Shown here one piece after another: positions 23,587 through 31,232 of a stretch of 64,000 nt of DNA (the first letter of the stretch is position 1; the number at the start of each line of letters is the position of its first letter). The DNA lies in contig NZ_CP054916.1 of the NCBI RefSeq assembly GCF_013364155.1, positions 7,222,001 through 7,286,000 of the forward strand. Reading direction: 5' to 3'. Under the pieces are notes generated by a model. That model ran no database searches. It was not told the DNA's origin and was given only the letters and a program-made list of their open reading frames with translations. Position numbers and translations under genes: made by a program. The DNA comes from Streptomyces sp. NA02950. GTDB lineage: Bacteria > Actinomycetota > Actinomycetes > Streptomycetales > Streptomycetaceae.

Positions 23587-25494
23587 ATGGTGACAGACAT
23601 GACCGGAACGAACTCTCGTACGAACGACACGGCCGGTGAGGGACGGATGGCGTCCTCGTCCACACCGTCGTCGCGCAGGTCCGCCGCGGAGCTGATCGAG
23701 GCCGTCCTCGACCCGGGCACCCGGCGCTCGTGGGACGAACCGGTCGAGATCGTCACCGAGGACCCCGACTACCGCGCCGACCTGGAGCGGGCGCGTGAGC
23801 GCACCGGGCTCGACGAGTCGGTGATCACGGGGGAGGGGCGGATCGACGGGCGCCGGGTGGCGTTCGTCGCGTGCGAGTTCCGCTTCCTCGCCGGGTCGAT
23901 CGGCGTCGCCGCCGGGGAACGCCTGGTCCGGGCGGTGGAGCGGGCCACCGCGGAGCGGCTGCCGCTGCTCGCGGCCCCCGCCTCCGGCGGGACCCGGATG
24001 CAGGAGGGTACGGTCGCGTTCCTCCAGATGGTGAAGGTGGCGGCGGCGATAACCGACCACAAGGCCGCGGGCCTGCCCTATCTCGTCCATCTGCGCCACC
24101 CCACGACGGGTGGGGTCCTCGCGTCCTGGGGCTCCCTGGGCCATGTCACCGCCGCCGAGCCCGGGGCGCTCATCGGCTTCATGGGCCCGCGGGTGCACGA
24201 GGCCCTCTACGGCGAGGAATTCCCGCCCGGCGTCCAGGTCGCCGAGCATCTGCTGCACCACGGCCTGATCGACGCCGTGCTCCCGGCCAGCCGCCTGGCG
24301 GGGGTGGCGGCACAGGTCCTGCGCGTCCTGTGCGGGGACGCCGCCGCGGTAACGGGCGATGAGGGCGAGGGCAGTGGCCCGCCCTCGCGCTCCGCGGAGG
24401 ACGCGGAGGGGGAGGCCGGTCCGGCGGCGGAGGCGGCTGCCGCGTCCGGGCCCGCGGCCTCGCCCGGCGCGATGTCCGCATCCGTGCGGCCCACGCCGGA
24501 AGCGCCCGCGGCCGATGCCGCGGGGCGTGCCGGAACACACCCCGCGCCCGACGCTCCCGCGCCGCTCCCGGAATCGGACGGCGGGTCCGGTGCGGCGGCG
24601 GGGACCGCGTCCGTGTCCGGTGCGGACTTCGGGGCAGGGCCCGCGCCCGCGGGCCCTGCTCCGGGCGGTGGGGCCGCCGCGCGAGGCGGGACCGTGCCCT
24701 CCGCCGAGGAGTCGATACGGGCCTCCCGGCGGCCCGACCGGCCCGGGGTGCGGGATCTGCTGCGTATCGCCGCCGAGGACGTGACCCCGCTCAGCGGCAC
24801 CGGCGCCGGTGAGCACGACCCCGGGCTGCTGCTCGCGCTCGCGCGCGTCGGCGGCACGCCCTGTGTGGTGCTCGGGCACAACCGCCGCAGCGCGCGCGAG
24901 GACGAGACGGGCGACGGGCCGGGGGAGGGCCAGCCGCTCGGCCCGGCGGGGCTGCGGACCGCCCGGCGCGGTATGCGCATCGCCGCCGAGCTGGGGCTTC
25001 CGCTGCTCACCGTCATCGACACCGCGGGCGCCGCGCTCAACCGCGCCGCCGAGGAGGGCGGGCTCGCGGGGGAGATCGCCCGCTGCCTGGCCGATATGGT
25101 CACCCTGCCCGCGCCCACCCTGTGTCTGCTGCTCGGCCAGGGCGCCGGGGGCGCCGCGCTCGCGCTGCTGCCCGCCGACCGGGTCGTGGCGGCGCGGCAC
25201 GCCTGGCTGTCACCGCTGCCGCCCGAAGGCGCCTCCGCGATCCTCCACCGCACCACCGAGCGGGCCTACGAGGTCGCCGGACGCCAGGGCGTGCGCTCCG
25301 CCGACCTGTTCGCCCAGGGCATCGTCGACCGGATCGTGGACGAGTCCGACGCGGAGGAGGGCCGCCCGGAGATCTTCCTCGAGCGGCTCGGCCGTATCCT
25401 CGGTGCCGAACTCGCCGCCCTCCGCGCGCGGGACCAGGACGAGCGACTGGCCGCGCGCCGGGCCCGGCACCGCCGTATCGGGGTACCGGGTTGA
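23587..25494 (+). CDS. Fused acyl-CoA carboxyltransferase (AccD- and AccA-like halves)
   Basis: 635 residues from the ATG at 23587; the ATG at 23599 is an alternative. The N-terminal half (about 20-250) is a beta-type carboxyltransferase: ESVITGEGRIDGRRVAFVACEFRFLAGSIG, the oxyanion loop PASGGTRMQEG, LHHGLIDAVL. There is no zinc finger. A ~140-residue Ala/Pro/Gly-rich linker follows. The C-terminal half (about 395-620) is alpha-type: RPGVRDLLRIAAEDVTPLSG, GMRIAAELGLPLLTVIDTAGAA, GQGAGGAALALLPADRVVAARHAWLSPL, EGASAILHRT. Both active-site halves are therefore on one chain, as in some acetyl-CoA carboxylase components. No biotin carboxylase or carrier gene is nearby. It is divergent from the ArsR gene and ends 76 bp before the siderophore operon. 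Confidence 0.85.
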   Translation: MVTDMTGTNSRTNDTAGEGRMASSSTPSSRRSAAELIEAVLDPGTRRSWDEPVEIVTEDPDYRADLERARERTGLDESVITGEGRIDGRRVAFVACEFRFLAGSIGVAAGERLVRAVERATAERLPLLAAPASGGTRMQEGTVAFLQMVKVAAAITDHKAAGLPYLVHLRHPTTGGVLASWGSLGHVTAAEPGALIGFMGPRVHEALYGEEFPPGVQVAEHLLHHGLIDAVLPASRLAGVAAQVLRVLCGDAAAVTGDEGEGSGPPSRSAEDAEGEAGPAAEAAAASGPAASPGAMSASVRPTPEAPAADAAGRAGTHPAPDAPAPLPESDGGSGAAAGTASVSGADFGAGPAPAGPAPGGGAAARGGTVPSAEESIRASRRPDRPGVRDLLRIAAEDVTPLSGTGAGEHDPGLLLALARVGGTPCVVLGHNRRSAREDETGDGPGEGQPLGPAGLRTARRGMRIAAELGLPLLTVIDTAGAALNRAAEEGGLAGEIARCLADMVTLPAPTLCLLLGQGAGGAALALLPADRVVAARHAWLSPLPPEGASAILHRTTERAYEVAGRQGVRSADLFAQGIVDRIVDESDAEEGRPEIFLERLGRILGAELAALRARDQDERLAARRARHRRIGVPG

Positions 25495-25533
25495 CGGCGA
25501 ATCAGGGCCAAACGGACGGAGCGGTCCACCAAA

Positions 25534-25563
25534 TTAGCGGTCTTAGGCTTGCCTAACCTAATC
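25534..25563 (+). promoter_or_regulatory. Siderophore promoter with DmdR/IdeR iron box
   Basis: TTAGGCTTGCCTAACCTAA at 25543-25561 matches the actinobacterial iron-repressor consensus TTAGGTTAGSCTAACCTAA with three mismatches and keeps the dyad. It overlaps a plausible promoter, TTAGCG (25534-25539), 18-bp spacer, TAATCT (25558-25563). The start codon GTG is at 25571, at the expected transcription start and with no ribosome-binding site, so the mRNA may be leaderless. Confidence 0.8.
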
Positions 25564-25570
25564 TCGGGCC

Positions 25571-26860
25571 GTGAACGAGCATGATCCCGAGGCGGCACCA
25601 CGGCCGTCCCCCTCCCCTGCCCGGCGGCCCCACCGGCTCCACCTCCTCGCCGTCAACCCCACCGACTCCGTCACCGAGGGTTTCCTCCCGGCGGCGGGCG
25701 GACTGGGGCTCGCGGTCACCCTGCTCACCGACCAGCCCGAGGCGCATGAACGCGCCTACGCACGCGTCCGCGCGGCCGGTACCGCACCCCTGCCCGAACT
25801 CGCCCTCGAACACTGCGACATACGGGACTTCCGCGAGGTCATCAGCCACATCACCGCCTCCGGACAGCGGCCCCGGGCGATCTTCACCAACAGCGACCAC
25901 CTCCAGGCCCAGGCCGCCCTCGCCGCCGACTACTTCGGCCTCCCCGGCAAGGACTGGCGCGCCGCGCTGCGCACCAAGAACAAGGCCGAACTGCGCCGCG
26001 CCCTCGCCGCCACCGGCGCCGACACGGTCTGGTCCACCGAACTCGGCACCGGACAGGACCCGTCCGCCCTCACCGGGCTCGACGCCCCCTACCCCTGTGT
26101 GGTCAAACCGCGCGAGGGCGTGGCCAGCGAGGACGTCGTACTCGTCGCGGACGCGGCGGAACTGGTCGCGCGGTGCCGGACCATACGTGAACGGCGGCCC
26201 GGTGCGGCGCTGGTGGTCGAGGAGTTCCTCGACGGTGAACTCCACACCCTCGAAACCCTCGGCGACGGCCGCACCCTGCATGTCCTCGGCGGATTCCGCA
26301 CCGAGCTCTCCCCGCCCCCGCACTTCATCGAGGAACGGCTGCGGCTGCTGCCCGCCCCGCCGCCCGAACCGCACACCGGCCAGGTGCTGGACCAACTTCG
26401 GGCGCTGGGTGTCGGCTTCGGCATCTGCCACACCGAATACGTCGTCCAGGGCGACCGGGCCCGTCTGATCGAGGTCAACTACCGGGCCATCGGCGACCAG
26501 TGCGACCTGGTGCTCGCCGAACTCCTCGGCATCCCGCTCTTCGAGCACGTCCTGCGCACCCACCTCGGCGAGCCGCTGCCGGACGACCTCGGCGCGCGGA
26601 CCGACGGCAGGGCCCGGATGGAATACGTCCTGGCGGACCGCGCAGGACGGCTGGTCTCCGCCCCGGCGGGGGGCGTGAGTGAGCGCGACGGCGTACGGCT
26701 GGACTACCGTCCCCTGCGTGAGGTCGGCGAGGAACATCCGCTGTACCGCACCAACCGCGACTTCCTCGGCGTCCTGCGGGCGACCGGCACCGATCAGGCA
26801 CTGATCGACACCGCCGTGGCGGAGTTCCTGGCGGCCCACCGATGGGAGATCGCGTCATGA
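25571..26860 (+). CDS. ATP-grasp ligase of the siderophore operon (PvsA-like)
   Basis: 429 residues from a GTG. The ATP-grasp core is evident: LPGKDWRAALRTKNKAELRRALAATG (lid helix), PYPCVVKPREGVASEDVVLV (ATP-binding Lys), VVEEFLDGELHTLETLG (EEF, adenine/Mg), and LIEVNYRAIGDQCDLVLAE (metal-binding Glu-x-Asn). Such ligases form an amide from a carboxylate and an amine through an acyl-phosphate. In vibrioferrin biosynthesis the equivalent PvsA joins alanine to the citrate-containing intermediate. It is the first gene behind the iron box and overlaps the next by ATGA. The C-terminal domain (from about residue 330, YVLADRAGRLVSAP) is of the carboxylate-amine ligase type. The actual substrate is inferred from operon content. 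Confidence 0.85.
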   Translation: MNEHDPEAAPRPSPSPARRPHRLHLLAVNPTDSVTEGFLPAAGGLGLAVTLLTDQPEAHERAYARVRAAGTAPLPELALEHCDIRDFREVISHITASGQRPRAIFTNSDHLQAQAALAADYFGLPGKDWRAALRTKNKAELRRALAATGADTVWSTELGTGQDPSALTGLDAPYPCVVKPREGVASEDVVLVADAAELVARCRTIRERRPGAALVVEEFLDGELHTLETLGDGRTLHVLGGFRTELSPPPHFIEERLRLLPAPPPEPHTGQVLDQLRALGVGFGICHTEYVVQGDRARLIEVNYRAIGDQCDLVLAELLGIPLFEHVLRTHLGEPLPDDLGARTDGRARMEYVLADRAGRLVSAPAGGVSERDGVRLDYRPLREVGEEHPLYRTNRDFLGVLRATGTDQALIDTAVAEFLAAHRWEIAS

Positions 26861-29397
26861 GCGGGACCGCGGCGGCCGACGGCCTCCTGCTCCGCACCGG
26901 ACGCACCGGACGCACCGGGGGGCGGGCCGAAGAGGAGCTTCTCGGGCGGGTGATCGACACCCTGCTCCGCGAGGACGCGTACGGACTGCGCGGCCGCGCC
27001 CGCACCGTACGCCGCGCGGACGGGGGCGACTGGCTGCGGATCGCGCTGGAGGGGGGTGAACGCGTGCTGCTGCCGGTGGAGGAGGACGGCTTCCAGTGCG
27101 AGATCCGGGCGCGGCGCCCGGTACGGCTGGAGTACGCGTCCCCGCCGGACGCGCCGCCGTACCCCGGCGAGGCCCCCGCCGCCGGGATCGTCACCGGGCT
27201 CGACGCCGTGCTCGGGGTACTGCGGCGGGTCGTGGCGGCCGAGGACCGGGCGGGCTATGACGCCTTCGTCGGCGAATGCCGCCAGGCCCTGGACACCGCG
27301 CACTGGCACGCCCGCGTCCGCCCCGCCGTCGTCGAGCGCCTGACCACGCACTACGGTCCCGCGCCGGGCGAGCCCGGCGCAGAGGGGTCCAACTCCGTCC
27401 GCCCCGGAGCGAATGACTCCGGGGGACCGGGCTCGGGTAGCCCCGGCACGGGTACGCCTGTGCCGGGCGCGTCCGCCCCGGACACCTCCCGCGCGCCCGG
27501 CCCGCAGGGGCACGGCGCGAGTCGGCCCGACTCGGGCAGGTCCGGCGTGGAGGGGCCCCGCGCGGGCCTGCCCGGTTCGGAAGGGCGGTCCGGCACGGGT
27601 GGGCCCGGCCCGGGCGAGGGCGCCGTGGACGCATCGTGCACGCCCGGCTCACGGAGACCCGGCCTGGACGGAACTGATCCGGTAGCGGGGCCCACGAGTT
27701 GGCCCGGCACGAGCACGCCCAGCCTGGACGATGACGCTCCGTGCGGATCCCGCACACCCGGCCCGGATGGGCACGGCGCCAGTCGGCCCGACTCGGGCAC
27801 GCACGGGCCGGATGGGCCCGGCTCGGGGTGCCCCGGCGCGAGCGCGGCCGGCCTGGGCGCGTTCGCGCCGGACGGGTCCCCCGCGCACGGCCCGGGTGGG
27901 TCCCGCCCGCAGGGCCTCGGTCCGGGCGGGCTTGGGGTCGGCGCGAGTCGGTCCGACTCCGGCGCGCACGGGCTGGATGGGGCCGCCCCCGGCGGGGGCG
28001 CTCATGGGGTGGCGCGCCCGCCCGGTGAGGGCCCCGGCTGGGCCGGGATGTCCGGTTCGCTCGCCTACGACACCCTCGCCGCCTTCCGCGACCACCCCGT
28101 CTATCCGACCGGCCGTGTCCGCTCCGGCTTCGGCGAGGCCGCCTTACGCGCCCATGCGCCCGAGTTCCACCCGACGTTCCCGCTGCGCTGGGTCGCGCTG
28201 CCCCGCGAGGCGGTCGCCGGGGATCCCTCCCGGCTGCCCGCGTGGTGGCCCACCTCCGCCCGACTCGGGCTGGCGCGCGGTCTGGACCGTACGCATCTGG
28301 CCCTTCCCGTGCACCCGCTCACCGTCGGCCGCCCGCTGGCCGACGCGTTGCGGGAGACCGGACTCGACGGCTCCGCCCACCTGGCCGAGCGCGCCCACCT
28401 CGATGTCGTCCCCACGCTGTCGATGCGGACCGTCGCCGTCGCCGAGAACCCCCTCGTGCACCTCAAGCTGCCGCTCACCACGGCCACCCTGGGGCTGCGC
28501 AACCGGCGGACCGTCAAACCGGGCACGCTGATCGACGGTGAGGTGGCCCAGCGGCTGGTGGAGGCGGTGATCGCGCGGGAGCCGCGGTTCACCGACACCG
28601 TGCTGCTCGCCGACGAGACCACCCATCTGCACGCGGGACACGAGCTGTTGGCGACCCTGGTACGCCGCTACCCGCCTGGTCTGGAGCGCGCCCGGATCGT
28701 GCCCCTGGCCGGGCTGCTCGCCCGGACACCGGACGGCGGTCTGGTCGTGGACGCGCTCACCGCCCGCTACTACGGCGGTGATCTGACCGCTCTCCTCGAC
28801 GCCTACTACCGGCTGCTGTTCGACTTCCACACCACCCTCTTCGCCCACGGCATCGCGCTCGAGTCCCATCAGCAGAACACCTCCCTGGTGTTCGAGGGCG
28901 GCGAGAACGGCGAGGACGGCGAGAACGGTCCCCGCCTACGGCTGCTGATCAAGGACCACGACGGTCCGCGCGTCCACGCGATACGGCTCGCGGCGATGAT
29001 CGGCGGAGGCGCCGCCGCCGATCTGTGCGGATTCGACGACCGCAGAATCCTGACCGGCGGCGACGGGCCGGTGACCGATGTGTTCACCACCATCACCGTC
29101 CATCTGTGCGCCGCCGCCCTCGTCTTCGAGCTGGCCGCGCTCGGCCGGGCGCCGCTCGACACCCTGCTGCGGCAGCTGCGCGACCGGCTCACCGAGGCCG
29201 TCGACCGGATGGCCGGGACCCGGCCCGGCGCGACGGCCGACCTGCTGCGGGCCCGGCTGCTGGACGCGCCCCGGCTGCCGGTCAAGGCGATGGTCACGGC
29301 GGGCACGCTGCTGCCCAAGGAGCGCACCGGCGCCGCCGACATCAACAAGCACTACGTCACCGGGCCCAACTACCTGCTGCGGAGGAGCGGCGGATGA
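26857..29397 (+). CDS. IucA/IucC-family NIS siderophore synthetase with collagen-like insertion
   Basis: 846 residues from the ATG at 26857 (MSGTAAADG). Typical NIS synthetases are about 580-620 residues; the excess is a low-complexity block at about residues 170-395, rich in Gly, Pro, Ser and Asp, placed between VVERLTTHYGP and the conserved GSLAYDTLAAFRDHPVYPTGR. After it the fold resumes: LKLPLTTATLGLRNRRTVKPG, ESHQQNTSLVFE, LLIKDHDG (ATP/metal loop) and the C-terminal FhuF-like part (AMVTAGTLLPKERTGAADIN). The enzyme adenylates a citrate-type carboxylate and condenses it with an amine or alcohol. Leu at 28144-28146 is a TTA codon, so translation may need bldA. ATGA overlaps join it to both neighbours. 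Confidence 0.88.
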   Translation: MSGTAAADGLLLRTGRTGRTGGRAEEELLGRVIDTLLREDAYGLRGRARTVRRADGGDWLRIALEGGERVLLPVEEDGFQCEIRARRPVRLEYASPPDAPPYPGEAPAAGIVTGLDAVLGVLRRVVAAEDRAGYDAFVGECRQALDTAHWHARVRPAVVERLTTHYGPAPGEPGAEGSNSVRPGANDSGGPGSGSPGTGTPVPGASAPDTSRAPGPQGHGASRPDSGRSGVEGPRAGLPGSEGRSGTGGPGPGEGAVDASCTPGSRRPGLDGTDPVAGPTSWPGTSTPSLDDDAPCGSRTPGPDGHGASRPDSGTHGPDGPGSGCPGASAAGLGAFAPDGSPAHGPGGSRPQGLGPGGLGVGASRSDSGAHGLDGAAPGGGAHGVARPPGEGPGWAGMSGSLAYDTLAAFRDHPVYPTGRVRSGFGEAALRAHAPEFHPTFPLRWVALPREAVAGDPSRLPAWWPTSARLGLARGLDRTHLALPVHPLTVGRPLADALRETGLDGSAHLAERAHLDVVPTLSMRTVAVAENPLVHLKLPLTTATLGLRNRRTVKPGTLIDGEVAQRLVEAVIAREPRFTDTVLLADETTHLHAGHELLATLVRRYPPGLERARIVPLAGLLARTPDGGLVVDALTARYYGGDLTALLDAYYRLLFDFHTTLFAHGIALESHQQNTSLVFEGGENGEDGENGPRLRLLIKDHDGPRVHAIRLAAMIGGGAAADLCGFDDRRILTGGDGPVTDVFTTITVHLCAAALVFELAALGRAPLDTLLRQLRDRLTEAVDRMAGTRPGATADLLRARLLDAPRLPVKAMVTAGTLLPKERTGAADINKHYVTGPNYLLRRSGG
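27365..28040 (+). repeat. Imperfect repeat tract encoding the Gly/Pro-rich insertion
   Basis: In-frame degenerate repeats. A 29-bp unit at 27510-27538 recurs at 27771-27799 with one mismatch (both encode GASRPDSG) and a third, worse copy is near 27940. Gly every few residues with Pro and Ser gives a collagen-like pattern (GPDGHGASRPDSGTHG). GC content is above that of the flanking coding sequence. Confidence 0.85.
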
Positions 29398-31232
29398 CCA
29401 CCGAGCCGTCGGCCGGCTCACCCTCCGGGCCCGCCTTCCACCCCGTATCCCACCCCGCTCCCGTCACGCCTCCCGCCACCCCCCTCCGCACCCGCTGGAG
29501 CCGCCCGATGCCCTCACCCTCCTCCGCGTCGACTTCCACCATCCCTGCCACCGCCGTGGCCTCCGCCGACGAGGTGGCCGCCCACACCCTCCTCAACTGC
29601 CTGCTCCGCGAGGTGTCCGGCCCGGAGCACCAGACCGCCGTCGCAGACGGACGGCTCCGGCTGCGGCTGCCCCGCTGCGGGGTGCTGCTGCGCGTCGGAC
29701 TGCGCCGTACGTCCCTCATCGGGGCGCACCGGTTCACCGGACCGGTCAGCGAACAGCGCGACGGCACCTGGACCGAGGTGTCCTGGCGCCAGCTCGCCGA
29801 GCGCATCCACCGGGAGCTGCACCTGCGCACCGGGGTGCGCAACGACGAGTTCCTGGACCAGGTCGCCTCCAGCCACGCGGGGATGACGGCGGCCCTGGAA
29901 GAGCGCGAGAAGACCGCCGAGCGCGACCGGCGCGACCCCTATCTGGCCTCCGAGCAGTCGCTGCTCTTCGGCCACCGCTTCCACCCCACCCCCAAGGCCC
30001 GTACCGGCAGCGCCGATTCCTGGTCGCTGTTCGCCCCCGAGGCAGGGGCCCGCTTCCCGCTGCACCACCTCGCCGTACGCGAGGAGTTCATCCGCGAGGA
30101 GTCCGCGTTCCCGGGGGCCCTCGCCGCCCTCGACCGGCAGCGGCCGGTGCCCGTCGGCTACCGGCTGCTGCCCGCCCACCCCTGGCAGTACGCCATGCTG
30201 CGCGACCACCGGGCGCTGCGGGCGGCGCTGGACCGCGGCGATGTGCTCGACCTCGGGCCCGGCGGACCGGACTTCGCGCCGACCGCCTCGGTCCGGACCC
30301 TCTACGACGGCCGGGACTTCCTCAAGTTCAGCCTGAACGTGCGGATCACCAACTGCCTGCGCAAGAACGCCGACTACGAACTGTCCGGCGCCGTCGCGCT
30401 GACCCGGCTGCTGGACCCGGTCGCCGCCGACCTCGCCGCCCGCTTCCCCGGCGGCGAGCTGCTGCGCGAACCCGCCTACCGCACCCTCGACCTCGGCCAC
30501 CGCGAACTCGCCGAGGGCTTCGGCGTGATCGTCCGTGAGGGGCTTGCCGCCCGGCTGCGGCCGGGGCTGACCGGGCTGCTGGCGGCGGCCGTCGCCGATG
30601 AGTACGCGACCGGCGGCGCCCAGGTCTCCCGGCTGCTCGCCGGGGCCGGGCCGGACCGGGCACTGGCCTGGTGGGAGGCGTATCTCGGGCTGCTCGTCCC
30701 GCCCGTGCTGGCCGCCTACTTCGACCACGGTGTGGTCCTGGAACCCCATCTCCAGAACGTGGTCATCGGCGTCGACGCCTCCGGCACCCCGCGGCAGGTG
30801 CTCTTCCGCGACCTGGAGGGCACCAAACTGCTGCCCGAACACCACGCCGCCGCGCTCGCCGCGCTGCCCGCCGCCGTCGCCCGCCCGATGACGTACGAGC
30901 GCGAGCGCGGCTGGGACCGGGTGGTGTACTGCCTGCTGGTCAACCATGTCGCCGAGATGGTCGCGGCCCTCGCCGACCGCCATCCCCGGCTGGAGCCCGC
31001 CCTGTGGTCGGCGGTCCGCCGGGTGCTGTGCGAACGCTCCGCCGCCCACGACGATCCGCCCCCGCTGCGCGCCCTCGTCGCGGGCGTTCCGCTGCCCGCC
31101 AAGGCCAACCTCCTCACCCGCTGGGCCCGGCAGGCCGACCGCGAGGCGGGCTACGTCCGCATCGCCAGCCCGCTCGCCTCCGCCCTGCTGTCCGAGGCGG
31201 CCCATGTCATCTCTCCCGGGAGCAGCCGATGA
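29394..31232 (+). CDS. IucA/IucC-family NIS siderophore synthetase (second)
   Basis: 612 residues, normal for the family, from an ATG overlapping the previous stop. The first ~50 residues are Pro/Ser-rich. Then come SADEVAAHTLLNCLLREVSGPE, LPAHPWQYAML (the PAHPWQ signature), SVRTLYDGRDFLKFSLNVRITNCLRKNADYELSG (nucleotide and carboxylate contacts), HGVVLEPHLQNVVIGVD, FRDLEGTKLL and the C-terminal LPAKANLLTRWARQAD. It should catalyse a second citrate or 2-oxoglutarate condensation, as PvsB and PvsD do in two steps for vibrioferrin. ATGA overlaps on both sides place it in the same iron-regulated transcript. Confidence 0.92.
   Translation: MTTEPSAGSPSGPAFHPVSHPAPVTPPATPLRTRWSRPMPSPSSASTSTIPATAVASADEVAAHTLLNCLLREVSGPEHQTAVADGRLRLRLPRCGVLLRVGLRRTSLIGAHRFTGPVSEQRDGTWTEVSWRQLAERIHRELHLRTGVRNDEFLDQVASSHAGMTAALEEREKTAERDRRDPYLASEQSLLFGHRFHPTPKARTGSADSWSLFAPEAGARFPLHHLAVREEFIREESAFPGALAALDRQRPVPVGYRLLPAHPWQYAMLRDHRALRAALDRGDVLDLGPGGPDFAPTASVRTLYDGRDFLKFSLNVRITNCLRKNADYELSGAVALTRLLDPVAADLAARFPGGELLREPAYRTLDLGHRELAEGFGVIVREGLAARLRPGLTGLLAAAVADEYATGGAQVSRLLAGAGPDRALAWWEAYLGLLVPPVLAAYFDHGVVLEPHLQNVVIGVDASGTPRQVLFRDLEGTKLLPEHHAAALAALPAAVARPMTYERERGWDRVVYCLLVNHVAEMVAALADRHPRLEPALWSAVRRVLCERSAAHDDPPPLRALVAGVPLPAKANLLTRWARQADREAGYVRIASPLASALLSEAAHVISPGSSR

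Noticed and set aside
25495..25570. Second siderophore operator or transport gene in the gap before the operon
   Set aside because: The 76 bp hold one iron box and a promoter only.
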